Shown in pieces: positions 43,340 through 56,504 of a stretch of DNA of 64,000 nucleotides. A program made the position numbers and the translations under genes. The stretch spans positions 19,030,501 through 19,094,500 of the forward strand of contig NC_071336.1 of assembly GCF_027744825.2 (NCBI RefSeq), written 5' to 3'. Each line of letters starts with the position of its first letter. The first letter of the stretch is position 1. Below the pieces are notes generated by a model, which had not been told where the DNA came from, did not search any database, and saw only the letters and a list, made by a program, of their open reading frames with translations. The stretch is from Synchiropus splendidus. Lineage: Eukaryota; Chordata; Actinopteri; Syngnathiformes; Callionymidae.

Positions 43340-46098
43340 GTTTGTTGCCGACAATGACTGAGAGAGTAGCCTGACCAAGGCAATGGCTCGAGTCAAACTT
43401 AGCCAAAAGTCAACTATTGAGTAACTGTTCTTTCGGTTCCACTGTCGGTTGAGGACGAACATGCAACAGGTACACTACAATCATGTTGACTGACCAGCTA
43501 GCTTAACTAAAGGGCAAGAATCAGCGCCACAACACGACTGTTCAACACCGTCACACACACCGATGGGAGCCGCCTTTGCTCTTCCTCTGGCACGAACTGG
43601 CTAGTTTCAGAATAAAATGAAATGTATTACAATAATGGCAGATGTTGAGTATCTAAAGTTTTTGATTACCAGCGTGAGCCCGATTAACTTACGTACGCGA
43701 CAATGCTAACTTGTGACGCGGCTGATGTCAGGATTGTCATCACAGACATGGAGGACTCTGGCCACACCCAGTTACACTTCTCGAGCTTATGTAATCTTAT
43801 TAGACTGTCTTCACGTCTGTAAAGCTGCTAGCTCACCCAGTCCGATCATAGTCAAGCTACACGCCAAATACACTGGTTAGTCGAGGTGTTAACCATTGGT
43901 TGCCATTCAGCAGTTGCGTAGTCTGACTAAGAGAATTTAGAATTTCTCTTCCATAGTTGGACTAAGCTGTTTACGTACGAATTTTGCTGGAGTAATGAAA
44001 TAATTTGGTTTTCTGGGCCGTCATGTAACTGTGCTCAATGTCTCTTTCAGATATGCTTTTGACTTTTGACACCATCCCAAACAGGGTCTGATAATTTTTA
44101 AAAGAAATGGAATATTGCACAATAGCAGTTAAGTCTCATATTTTAAGCACAACGCATCTCTCTGGTTGGTAGTTTCAAAATATGTAAGTTGTCTTTTGAA
44201 GCACAGATACATCTCATATAATCTTGTTCCCTCCATCTGCATAATATATATATAATTTTATTTTATTTATTTATTTTGAGGAGCTTTCCTGCATCATGGA
44301 TCAGCTTTTCACTAGTCATCCTCCTGAAAGTCTTATCTTTGTAGAGCACTATATTGACATACAAAGGTAATCCAGTTCAATGAAGGGATAAACCAATTGT
44401 GAAGTATGTTAGAAGGCTATGCCTGTACTCATACAAATGGAGTACACCCCTATTTTTCATGTACTTCAATGAAGAAAACAAAATAAAAAAATTAAAGCCG
44501 GTATGGGCCACAAAATTTGGCACTGGACCTCGAGTTTGATATTTGTGGAGTAGTCAATTAAATTGGTGTTAGAGGTCACATTTTCAGAAACGATTGCCAT
44601 AAATAGGGTTGCCACCTTTCATGCTGCAAAATAAGGTACTCTTCACCCGGGCGCCCTTTATTTGGCAGCAGTATAAGGGGCGCCCTGCCGGGTCGACCCA
44701 GCATATGAGCGAGCCGTGCAGGTTAAATGCACCTTGTGCAGACAGAGAGTCATTGAAGTGGGTATTAAATTCAGATGTTTAGACAATACATTGAAAATAT
44801 AAAAAAAAGCGTTTCCATTTGTTGGCTCAGTACTGACCAAAGCATTGTGAACAGGAGCTGTCACAGGCTGTTAATAACTATGGGGAATGAACTACGTCAG
44901 ATGAGATGCTATCTATGGCTGATGGACTTGAGAATTCCTTAGCAAGTTTCAAAATGCATCTTTAAAAACGGCTGAATCTAATGTGCTGCAAATCATTTGC
45001 CCCCTATTAAGTGAGTCCCATGGCAGACAGCAGCATGCTAGGGAGAGAAAACCAACTGCAAAACTGCAGCGCCAAACAGAAGCAAATGCAGTTTTCATGG
45101 CACATCAGCTTCTCTGACAAGAAACTCCCAATGAGCCTTTATAAATATCTGTCTTGCATGTCTGTTCAAAGTCACCATGTTGTTAGCTTGACAACCATGC
45201 CTTGAAGAAAAAGCAAAGCAAAGCATATGACATGAAATCGACATTTCCCAGGGTCCTATACTCAGCTGAACAGAAAAAAAAGCGACAACAACTGTGACTT
45301 ATTTGGAATGATCGACTTTCCCCTTAAAGGATGCAATGAATAATTCTCTTTTTACCAGAAAAAATAACAACCCAAGGGGATTGAACCAAATTGTATTTTC
45401 TCCGTTCATTAAAAAAAAAGTCTGCAAAGTCTTATCAGCATTCTGCATTCTCTGCCATTGGAGCTCAGATAATTGATTATGTTTAGGAGGTTCCTATTGG
45501 AAAAAGCTGAGCCTCACCACTGAAGAGAGATATAGCAGTAAATTAGCTTTACCTTCCCGGGGCACAGTCTGACACAGTCGCACTGACCTAAAAGGACACA
45601 GTCAAATTGAGATTACATTATTTAGGCAAGAGGGCCGCTTCATTCAGCAGGAGCATTCCTCGCCGCTTCAGATCAACTTTCAATGGTTGAAAGCTTTAGT
45701 GAAGCCCAAAACAAAATGTGGGTCCAATCGTTTTCCCATATCAAAACTGAATTTCTATTGCCTCAAAGTGAGACACAATTAAAGCTGAAAACCTGACAAA
45801 AGAGAAAGTCGTGTTTGAGAAGCAGCCATTAGAGCTGTGTACAGTCATCCAGCACAATCTTGTGAGTAGAGTAGTTGGATCCCATTGTTCCTTTGATGTG
45901 GTTCACAATGCACTCGCATTACTGAAGATCTTTTGTGCTCGCCAAAATTAATTATCCAAAACTTTTTTAAAAATGAAGGCAAAAGAAGTTGGTTATAAGA
46001 CTATTGTTTGGCGAGCTGACAGGGTAGCTACAATGCTAATAGAAAGACAGAGGTTGTCAGTTCAAACTCAAGTGAGCGATGGATAAAAGTGCCCAATA
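43340..46098. other. Intergenic, no gene seen
   Basis: No exon recognised. Around 44600-44720 there is a GC-rich patch beginning 'agggttgccacc' that looks repeat-derived, but I cannot assign it. Confidence 0.45.

Positions 46099-46149
<51 letters not shown>
46099..46149. repeat. (CA)n(TA)n(CA)n compound microsatellite
   Basis: A CA run, then a TA run, then a short CA run that abuts the MITE end at 46150. Confidence 0.95.
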
Positions 46150-46151
<2 letters not shown>

Positions 46152-46855
46152 GTGGTACCTCAATCCGTTCCAGACGGCCATTTGAGAAGCGATTTGTCGA
46201 TTTTTCCCATTACAATTAAAAAGAAATAATGCGTTCCAAGCCTTAAAATAAGCTTTTTATAGGAGTGAATGTGGAGTGTCTGCTGCAGGTGCGCTGTTCC
46301 TCTATGTGTGTGGCCGCTGCATGTGGGAGGGGTTGCCAAGTGAGTGACGTCTCTCCAGAAGTGAAGAGGTGCCCGGTGCGTGTCCAGCTCTGAATGTGCG
46401 CTTCTGTGCAGTTTGGCTGTGACAAAGTCATAAACCAAGTAACGCTCTGTCTGAGACTCGACTCATCCCTGTCCCAGCTCCAGCCCACAACAGGACATCA
46501 AACCCTGGAGTGTGCGCTCCAGCCTCGGAGGTGTGGAGAGCAAGCACCTCCCCTGTGACACTCTACCACGGTCCAGTGCGGAGACAAGAAAGGTTTTACA
46601 CCTCAATATGAAGAAAAACAGTCAGTAAATGTAGCTAACGGGACACGTCTGCATACAGAGGCTGCGTTATACACAATAACAATGCGCGTCATGGGTCAGC
46701 TGATCGGTCCACGCAGGTTATGTTTTTCTGGCTTTTTTGGGGGGCGTTCGAGTTCTGGATTTTCGTTCGAAATCCGAAGCAAAAAAATCTCGAAATTTTT
46801 GTTCGAACTCCGATTTGTTCGAAGTCCGGGACGTTGGAAAACCGAGGTACCACTG
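46150..46855 (-). mobile_element. TA-flanked MITE, copy 2 (longer)
   Basis: 706 bp with the same CAGTGGTACCTC termini as copy 1, but in the opposite orientation. TA follows at 46856-46857. On the left the expected TA has been replaced by CA of the adjoining microsatellite. It carries about 190 bp (roughly 46625-46840) that copy 1 lacks. No transposase is encoded in either copy. The shared interior shows only scattered substitutions and small indels. Confidence 0.85.
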
Positions 46856-48611
46856 TATATATTTACAAAATATATGCTGAATTGATGCTGAAGTTAGAAG
46901 AGTGTAAGTAAATCCAAAAGCCTCTTTACTGGTGGATCCAGCCCTTTCTTGTGCATCTAAGGCCCGTGAGAGATAAACAGGCTATTAAGGAAATAAATAG
47001 GTGCCTGTACATACACTTAGCTTGATCAAGACCCTGCATTAAATAATTGCTTCAATTCACTTAGGTTTCTTTTAAGCTGCGTAATGATTTTTCCCTGTTT
47101 CACTCCTGCATTAATTCAAGAAGCCCTGTGAACAAACTGCCTCTAAATTAATCGGGAATTCCTCCATCCGAAAGTGGTGCATCTTCTTTCAGGGACGTGG
47201 TGAAACGCTTCGAAAGTATCGCAAGCAAATAAAAACTGACTGTGAAAAAGCCTGACAGGAGCACAGTTGAAATAAATGTATCATTGAATCAAACATGGCA
47301 GGCTTGCCGAGATCACCTTGTCCTCGTCCCCTCACTGTTTGTGAGTGTATCAGCGTTGAGCTCAGTGGGGTGTAAAATAGACCACATGACGGAGAGACAC
47401 TGAAGCACAGAGAGGTGAAAAAGTAAAAGCAATGGGGGACATTACGTCGTTAATCTCTCGCGCTGGCGCCAGATAAGTTGGAGACTCACATTCTCCCACA
47501 ATCAGATCACATTATCGTCCCAAGAATGGTTGATGGTCGTCATCCATCTTTCTGAGCTGGAGTCCAGACGCGGAGTCATGAAGTGCTCACTGATCACAGA
47601 CACCTTCTGGTTCTGTATAAAGCAGCTCCTTTAGAGACGAGAAACGACAGCTTCATTTCATCGCTTTCATTCACTTATTGTTATTATTATTTCTCATTAT
47701 GAACTGCTCATATGCACAATAAATCATATTTACCACTTAGATCCCCCATTCACATACGTGCACGTTACAGTTTTGTCTTTCAATGCCATGCTTTTTGAAA
47801 CATTCCCCTACTGTGGGAAGAATAAAGGCAGTCTACTCGAGTCTAGTCTAACCAGCCACATTTGGGGACCCACCCCGCACCATCTTGTTGTGATACAACA
47901 CCATTAGAGCCATTTGAGTGAGGAAAAGCAAGCACAAAGAAAGAGAAGACTCGTGCAACAAATCCTGAATGAAAATGAGAACAGGACAGAACATTCTGTT
48001 CAGGTTTTAAGAATGAATCTAGTGTACATGCAATATGTACAATAAAGTCTCCAGCTTCATCGGTCTTGGAAATATGACATATAACATTTATAATGGATTT
48101 ATTGTTCATAACATCATTGAGAATACTAATTGTCCACCAACAAGGTCGACTTTGCAATTCTTTTTGCACAACTACTTTCCTTACACGACAAAGTTTAGTT
48201 ATTACTCCGATACAACTCCCATCTCAAACAGCAAAAAGCAGAACTTGAGAAAAGCTCAGGTCTTAAGAGGTTAACACGATTCTTATTCAGTGAATTTCAA
48301 TAGTCTCAGCTACTGCAGTGGGTTTTTGCTTTTTCCACTTTGAAACTGGCAAACATTGAAAATTTGAAGAAATAAGAGTTACTCACGTTTTTGTTTCTGG
48401 CAAGGCTTTTTCAAGGTTTTGTGGAGTAAAATCCAACAATAGAGAATTCCTTGATCCAGCAGCCCATCCTCACTCCCTTGGCATAATATATTGACGTTGG
48501 GACAGTGGTCTTTTCCGTCCTATACTGATGACAAAGACACGCCTTCAGCGTTGCATGTTGACGCAATACGTGTTCAGTTGAAGGACATGCTCTGCCTTCC
48601 ACAGCAACGAG

Positions 48612-48630
48612 ACACACACACACACACACA
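48612..48630. repeat. (CA)n microsatellite
   Basis: A short CA dinucleotide run followed by poly-A. Confidence 0.9.
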
Positions 48631-48825
48631 AAAAAGGAGGATAGGGAAGGGATGAGATGGAGCTCCATTCATTCTATGTGTAATTATAATGGGTCAATCG
48701 CTCATTTAGGCTGTCAAACGCCCATACGTTTTAGTCACGGTGACTAAATAGCAACTGACATCCAATATGATACAGATACACATACAGACGGGATGCTCCC
48801 TGCACTTTCCCCGTGTCAGACATTC

Positions 48826-48893
48826 TCTCTCTTTCTATCTCTCTCTCTCTCTATCTATCTATCCATCTATCTATCGATCTGTCTATCTATGTC
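48826..48893. repeat. (TC)n/(TATC)n microsatellite
   Basis: A TC-rich dinucleotide tract passing into imperfect TATC/CATC tetranucleotides. Confidence 0.9.
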
Positions 48894-50541
48894 CTATTAT
48901 GAGGCTGTGAAACCTTGTGTATAGCTGGTTGACATCAGTCCAGTATAACTTAAAAAGCGCACCACAAAAAAACTACATCGCCTTCCACTGGACAACCTCA
49001 AACAGATGACTGTTCCAGACCTTGTTCTGTAGTGAGTGGACCTCAATAAATCTGGATACTTCCAAAGGAAGTAGGAATTGTGATGAAAGACTGGATTGTG
49101 GATGCATATGTTCTGCAGTGGAGATGCTTCATGCTATTGAACTCTTACTTCTTGTTAGAAAGGCAGGTTCAGTGGCCTTTGTCCTGGTCCATCTCTAGCA
49201 AATCAAGTGAAATGATACTGTCCAGAAAGGCATCAAACCGTTCTTGTTTTTTAAAAATATTCCTTCCAATAACATCCTTATTGTGTGGCGTTTTTCAAAA
49301 TTACGACCATCAATCGATTTCTACTCATCTTGGCTGTCCACTTTTAATACCCAGCAATGTGATGATGAAAGGTAACCTGTACTTTCAACTAAGTCAATAT
49401 CGACCTGTTAGGAAATTCCAGATCGTGCCGCCCTCTGAACGCTGAGGAACTTTTCATCTGCTGCAGTGGCTGCAAACCCACATAAAACTTTAGCCTTAAT
49501 AGTGGATGGCTAATGACAGGGGGAACTGTGTACCCCACGTCATTATCATTACACCGCAAATGACAAGCACGGCCTATTAATGAAAAATAATGAAAGGGAA
49601 ATCTCAATGCAGAGCTTCCTCATTTATACTTCTCACCGTGATGGAAGTGGCGATTGTGGAGGATGATAGTAATAAAGCAATCAGAGCATAACTCCGTGTG
49701 GGCTGCACTAACTACTGTGTTTATTATGGAGCGGAAGAAGTCAGACTTTAATGATGAGCAACTTGGAGAAGTGAATGTCCCACCAATCCAGTAATGATGA
49801 TAGCCAGACACTTTAGAAGCCCCCATGAACAACAGGAGGCATTAATAAGAGGCATTAGAACAAGGGAATTGAAAACAGTGTAATTGAATGAGCATGTTTA
49901 CGTCTCCTCCAGAAGCACACTATTACATAATCACTTCTGTGTTTAATTTACACACTTTTTTATTGATACGTTTCTGGCCTCCGAGTCCGATGTTCAACTT
50001 TACCCCATGAGCCTCTCACTGAATTAATCATTCCTGAATAGAGTCCTCGCCTCCCTCTCTATTCAATACATGAGCTCAATTCATTTACTGATCAGAACTT
50101 TTTGGTCTGGATTCCTACATTCACATGTGGAAAACACAGCGGTACCAATTTGTTTTACACCCGATTGATGTAGGACGGCTCTGAGAAAACAAATGTAGAT
50201 GCCGACTATGGTTAAATCTGTTTACATTGGGAGCATACGCAGCAAATTCACGTCAGCAGAAATTCTTGTGATGGCCAGGAGAAAGTGGCATGTAGACCAT
50301 TAACCAGACAATGGGACCAGAAGCGGGGCGCATATCTGGAGCTGCACCCCAAAATTGCCTGGCGACAGGGGATACTGCTTTGCCGGAATTCATCTCTATG
50401 GCAATCCTGAATATAAACCACCCCCCACAGTGTCAACAGAATCCTCTATAGGGCCTCGCTTCACTGTTGATGAGTGGCAGCTTCAAGTCAAACTTATAAA
50501 ACTGTTCAAATTCCAAGTCAACATCACAACCAGACTCTTTG

Positions 50542-51184
50542 TGTCATGTTCTGTTCTCCTGTGCTTTTATTTTGTTGTTTTGTGTCTCGTTTCTGACGAT
50601 CAAGCCTTCACTGATTTAAACACCTGGGTCCCAGTCTGCGATGCCTGATGGTTGTTTTTGCATCCTCAAGGTAATACTCTCTCGCTCCTCTCGTGTTTTC
50701 TGATTATTCTATTCTGTGCGCGCTTGATTTCCTTTTCAGCCGACTCCTTAGTTCTCGTTCTTCCTCGCTCTGTTTCTGTTTCTCTCTCCTCCATTCATAT
50801 AATCTTCCCACATGTGAGCATTTAGTCGTCTCACTTTTCATTTATCGCCTATAGTACTTTTATCCTCATGTGAGTTTGAGTTTTCTCCTCCACGCAGCGC
50901 TTTAGGTTTATTGGACCTCGCGAGCTAACCTCCGAGCGCGTTTGTGTTCTCCACGTTATATAGGCTTGATCCTAATTCGCCTCTCTTTCCTCTCCAGATT
51001 CTTCCCCAGTCCCTACATGTAGTTCCCGGTTCGTGTTTTGGTTCCGGCGCCTTCTGTTCCTCGTTATTGTTGGTCTGCGTCTGTACTCATCATTGTCATT
51101 AAATTGTTAATGTAATCTTGTCTCCATGCCTTCTGTAATCCTGCAGTCACCTGCACCTGGCTCCACCCATAGGCAGTCATGACA
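50542..51184 (+). mobile_element. Solo LTR G with 5-bp target-site duplication
   Basis: 643 bp starting TGTCATG and ending CATGACA (7-bp inverted termini). Perfect CTTTG duplications lie at 50537-50541 and 51185-51189. ATTAAA lies about 80 bases before the end, as expected for the LTR polyadenylation signal. It is related to elements B and F. No internal coding region. Confidence 0.8.
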
Positions 51185-51189
51185 CTTTG

Positions 51190-52239
51190 CCCAGATATGG
51201 TTCTATCAGGAGAGTCCACCAAACAAGCAGATCTTAGGGAACTGCCTGGAATTGACTTTTGCTCATTGGTCAAGAGGACTGACTCACCTGGGACAATGAC
51301 TGGAAGTCCCTCTGGATGTCACTTCAGGTTGGGTGCTGAGGCTTTGCTACACCCCCCCAAAAGTCATGGGGAAACATCACTGGACTGGCTGGGAAGAGGA
51401 CCTCAAGGTGGCTGTGGATGTGACCCATGAAACAGTGTGCCTCTTGGACACCCCCAGCTGCATCCCCCTGGTGAGGGTGTCTAAAACATGAAAAAAATGT
51501 GTCCTAGTATCACCAGAAATGTCATCAACTCTAAACGTCATTAACATGAGCACCCCTGTTTGATGGTTGCTTTTAAAACCAAAGGGCCGGTTCTTGTTAT
51601 TATGGCTCTTAATGACACAGCATTTCCCTAAGCTCAGTCAGCCTCAATCATCAATCTATTGGATGTGGATATTGGCCTCCACTCCTGCGCCTTTATCCAG
51701 AGGTTCACCTGCCAGTTTGTTCTTATCATCATATAAATCTAATTTGTCCTCTCCTGGATAAAGTTTGACCTCTGCCACGTGTGATAGTTTGGCTGGCGGG
51801 CGTTGATTCATGATGCAGATGTACTCATCACTACCGTCCACCTCCCGGTCTAGTCTTTGACCGCTCTTTTTGCAAGTCACAGAGAGTCCACAAAAAGGTT
51901 ATGACAGGAACATAATCTCTGTGTGAACTGTGCGTGGAGGCATCGCAACTTTATGGCTTGAACTATTTGCTCTGAACTTGACTTGAAAAGTGCTTGTTCA
52001 TATGCATCTCTTGGAAGTGTCAATTGGACGCAACACATACAGTATGTAGACTTCGCACGAGTAAGATGTGCCAAGACAACACTAACACCAATACCAAGAG
52101 GAAGACAACACAAGGGGCAAGGCAGCGTTTACCCCTTCAGCGTCAATATAGCAAAACTTTGACAAGCAGCCTGACGTAGTGACTTAAGACAAGTCAATGC
52201 CGAACACTTGTGACTTTCACCTGAGCATCAGACTTTTTT
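51190..52239. other. Intergenic with one coding-like minus-strand frame
   Basis: A minus-strand frame at 51656-51880 is open for about 80 codons (counting the part upstream of its first start-like codon). It has a protein-like, charged composition, but I cannot identify it (see findings). The rest shows nothing recognisable. Confidence 0.4.
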
Positions 52240-52665
52240 TACACAGCCATCATCCAGCCCATTCTCACTTCCTCGAACATTGTGTGGTAAAACAGCGCCA
52301 CCTCCAGGGGCAAGAGCAGACTGCAGCGCATCGTACGTTCTGCTGAGAAGGGGATCGGTTGCAGCCTGCCACCTCTTCAGGACCTGTATGCCTGAGACGT
52401 GCAGGTCGGATCAGAGCCGACCCTTCTCACCCTGGACATGGACTGTCTGTTCCTCTTCCCTCTGGCAGGAGGCTACGGTCCATCCAGACCAGAACCTCCG
52501 TCACAGGAACAGCTTCATCCCCTCGGCCGTCACACTGTTGAATTCATGAACAACCTTGTTGTTATTTTATTTAATTTTTTTGTCAGCACTTTATTCCAAA
52601 ACACTTTCCTAGTTGGTGGGCCACTGACCATGACAATAAATTAAATTCTGATTCTGATTCTGAGT
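52240..52665 (+). mobile_element. 5'-truncated LINE 3' end (CR1/L2/Rex-like)
   Basis: Frame-shifted + strand translation gives RLRSIQTRTSVTG- and FIPSAVTLLNS-like pieces. These are the usual last residues of CR1/L2/Rex-type ORF2 proteins. They are followed by a short 3' UTR, an AATAAA-like sequence and a gattct repeat tail ending at about 52665. The 5' end is truncated, as is usual for such insertions. Clade assignment is approximate. Confidence 0.65.
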
Positions 52666-55600
52666 CGTGCTTGTTTGGAAAGTTTGAAGGGGGTGATAAA
52701 ACCACCCCCCAGTAAAGGGGATGAGGGAGGCAGTAAATAAAAACAAAGAGCGAGACAGTGAATTTGACTGACTCAGATTCTAATGAGGAATATTCACACT
52801 CCGATGAAGATGTTGTTTCGCCCAGTGAGACAGAAAGCAACGTTGCCCGGAGACAGTCAACAACCAGCGCATACTGGAGCTTCTGATTTGCCTCCACCAA
52901 GTCACCGGGACCAGGGTCAAATACTGCTTGTTGGGACACAGGAGCGAATTGCGAACAGTAGACGTGCCTAGACATCATCATTGTTGCTTGAGAGACGAGG
53001 AAGAGTATCACCAACGGATCAAAAAAAACATCAACCAAACAGGGATGTCGCCAGGTAACGTCATAATGTAAAATTTCGAGAAGCGGAAAAACTCCCATCA
53101 CAAACTTTGTGTCATACTGAAGTATATTTTATCTCTAACAGTATATATATATTTTTATCTCTAACCATTTTCAAGCTATAGCCCTTTGAAATAGCAATAT
53201 CGAAGTGAATTTAAACAAGAAAGGCTCATAAAAGGGTTAAAACTATAATCAAGACCAAATTGAAGGCAGACCTCATAAGCACCTAGATCAAATCTAGGTA
53301 TCTGTTTCACCACAAAAATGATTCACAGTAGTCACAAAAAATGACTGACAAGCAAAATTACAAGGACCAAACACAGGCATAAGTCTGCACATACTTACAC
53401 ATACACATGAGCACAGTGTAAGGAAAGTGGGAATAAGGGACCAAAATCATAGGAACCATTCTTCCCTCTGCTCCAATTCAATCTCTCTATAATGCAAGAA
53501 GTATTATGGAATGAATTGTAAAAATAGCAATATAATAGTTATAGAAATGTCATGTAACTTTAAATGTAACTTTACATACATACAACACACTGGCAACGGA
53601 GTAGCGGCGTTAAAATAAATGTTCCTTCATTCCTCAACAGTGCTCTTTTCAGCTGGTTCCCTCGCAACACAAAGTTTGGCTCTGTGTTGTCACATCTGTG
53701 TCTCATGATGGATGGTCTGTCATGTGATAGGAGGTGATTATGGAGTTGGATGATGAACAATGTGAGCAAAGTGATAGACTGGGGGCTAGTATGACAAGCC
53801 TACGGCAAATGTATTGAATTTCCTTAGGGACAGTGATGGAGTTAGCGGCACAGGAACCGTTGTCACCCCTTGTTTGGGTGTTTAATAAAAAGACGATGCA
53901 ATCGGTAGCATTTGCAGACCCCCAACTCTTCTGGGAAATTGGTCTCTAATCGATGTCTTCATAAGAATGTGCGCCTAAATATCTTCAATGGTGATGTATA
54001 ACAAACCCGTGATTGTTGTGTTGAGGATTAGCTTAAACATGACTTGTGCTGCAAATGAGGTGGAACAAAATGAGCCAGACGAACTGCTGACTAGATGTAC
54101 TTTGGCATCAGTTGTAATGGAAATACGATACGAGGTGAAAGTTGTAAGAGGATTAAGAAGGTGCAGAGAATGACTTCTGAATTCCGTTTGTCATCATTTG
54201 TCACCGCCGAATGAATTTGAGGAGCAGAAGAAGGAGAAGACATTTTGAAAAAAAAGGCAAACTTGTCCTCTTAAAGGTAAACAGTCCGCCAAGGCTGTGG
54301 CAGTGGGTGTCACTCTGCATTAGCCTCAGACTGCTGACTGTCAGTCTGGTCAACATCAACTCAATTGGGGTTGTGTCGGAGAGACGGCGCGGTTGAGATG
54401 ACAGTTTCAATCTCACACGGTGGAATGAAGTCAGGCATTTCGCAGTGGATTAGTCTTTATTTGCAACCAACTGCAATGTTTCGTGGAATAACAAAGCCAT
54501 CATCTACGGTCTGGATGTCATTTGAATGTTGGCATACGGGGCGACTCAATTATTAAGTGAATCCACAAGATGTCATTCTCTTATTACCTGCCTCTGCCTG
54601 AAAGGTAATATTTTGGTCTGTGCTTTTCTATCTGTCTGTTTGCAAAAAGAAATGCAAACATATGTGCATGTTTAATTGAAATTTTCAGCAACTCTCGCTA
54701 ATGACACACAGAACATCATGAAGGAATTGTCACTTGTGTAGAGTCTAAATGCAAAACTTGACTAAACAAAAAATATCAAATCAAGTATTAGATTAACTTT
54801 CATGTTTGCCTTGGGTGTTTATTCTTCAAATTCAGTTTGCAAGACAAAACGTTTCCATTCACAAGATATACTCATTGGAAAGTCCATCCTTCCCACGACA
54901 AAAAATAAAAATGGAGAATATCTACTATTCTATACCTAAATTTACAATCTTCCCCTCATTTTAAGAGAAATGAAATGTCTTTGATATCGAATAAAATAGA
55001 CCTTACCCAGTAAAAAAGGTGGGGCAACAGCCTTGCATATGAATAAAATGAACCTTCTTGCAAAAAGAGTCAAACGTCTTTTGTGGAAGAGGATTGGGAG
55101 GATGTATTCAAAATCTCAAACATACATACCATCGTGTCACAATCTCCACAGCAACTTGCAACACAGTATTAAGGCTTTCCACTGAAAAGGGTCGAAGGAT
55201 GGGCAAAGAGAGATTGTGTTAGGTGTCTGGTGGGCGACTCACGGTCGGTGGAGTAGCTATAGGAGGTTCAGTACACCTTCTTCATCCTCCAACACAAACA
55301 AACATCGCGTCATTGTCCATTTTTAATTGGAGTTCATTTATTATGGAGGTATTTGAATTACCTATGCATATCTCATATCTTCAGCCTGCAACGCGTCCTT
55401 GCCCTTATAACCCTTGACTAGACAGCAAAGAAGGAAGCGGGAATCCTCGAAAAAAGTGCTTGATCTTGGTGTTGAAGTTATGAATCACCATCAAGCTGTT
55501 TCAGTTGCTTTTATAAAAGCTATAGGAATAACTTAATAACTGCAGCTTGCCTTCGGAACAACATTAGATGTTTTTTTTAAGGCAATGTCTGTTGAGTAAA

Positions 55601-56504
55601 GAGGCTTAACGCCAACAGGCTTTATTAAGGCAGAACGTTGGCTGAGATTTCAGCTTTGGGCTCATATACCACTGTGGCACATAGCAATGAATCACCTTTT
55701 CAAATCCCTATCTCACCCCCTCAAGTGCTTTTTGGTTTTTTTTTTACAACAACACAACTGCCAAGGCATCATCCTTCCAACCTTCTGTAAATCCATTCTC
55801 TGCTGACATGAATTGGATGGAAAAACCAACAACACCTCCGTGTTTGCATCCCTGTGCCGTCACACGTTTTCACAAAAACACCCCCCGCCCCAAATTTAAA
55901 CGTTAATCCTATTTGACTGTGTCATTGCAGGAACCTGTGGTAAGCTACTTTTGTCTTAAGGGCAGCATGTGGAGACACATTAATCATGGCAGCACAGGAG
56001 AGAAATGGTTGGAGAGTAATGTGGGTGGTTGAAAGGTTTTACTGCCAGAAATTACCGTCAGTTTGTCACTGCTGTTGTTTTGCGTGCTGCAGGCACCTGC
56101 AGAGCAAGTTTGGCACCGCTTCCTTGCTTCCTCGCTATTTTTCCACGCAACATCAGTTTGATGATAAGTCGTGATAACATCGCTGGTGTTCAGTGAAACA
56201 TGCAAATCTTCGCATCATCAAGAGGCAAAGAAAATATTTTCTGCTCGACAATCCTCGGGTGGGTTTGAATTTATGACTCCTGATGCTTGCAAATATCAAT
56301 TTTCGTGTTAAATATGTAATGCAGGGGAGAGGCAGGAGGGATTATGCCATTCATTAATGAAGTCAGAGCAACTGAAATCTGAAATATGAGACAGTCAATC
56401 ATGACTTACCGATGTTGAAATGGAAAGATGTGGCCTTCGTGTGATGATCGGATATTCATATATTCTGTATTGTTCTTGTCACATACTCTTAGGAACACAG
56501 TATT
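52666..56504. other. Intergenic, no confident gene
   Basis: An acidic, Ser/Glu-rich + frame at about 52766-52880 (DSDSNEEYSHSDED...) is interrupted after about 38 codons and resembles the N-terminal region of some transposases, but I cannot assign it. A poly-T run lies near 55740. No other feature recognised. Confidence 0.4.

Larger units (their letters stand above)
46856..50541. other. Intergenic, no gene seen
   Basis: Contains simple repeats listed separately and AT-rich, TAAT-core-rich stretches at 47.08-47.17 and 49.48-50.10 kb (see findings). No exon was recognised. Confidence 0.5.

Noticed and set aside
46020..46080. tRNA-like sequence with a B-box-like GTTCAAACTC
   Set aside because: No matching A box or cloverleaf could be drawn, so neither a tRNA gene nor a tRNA-SINE is supported.
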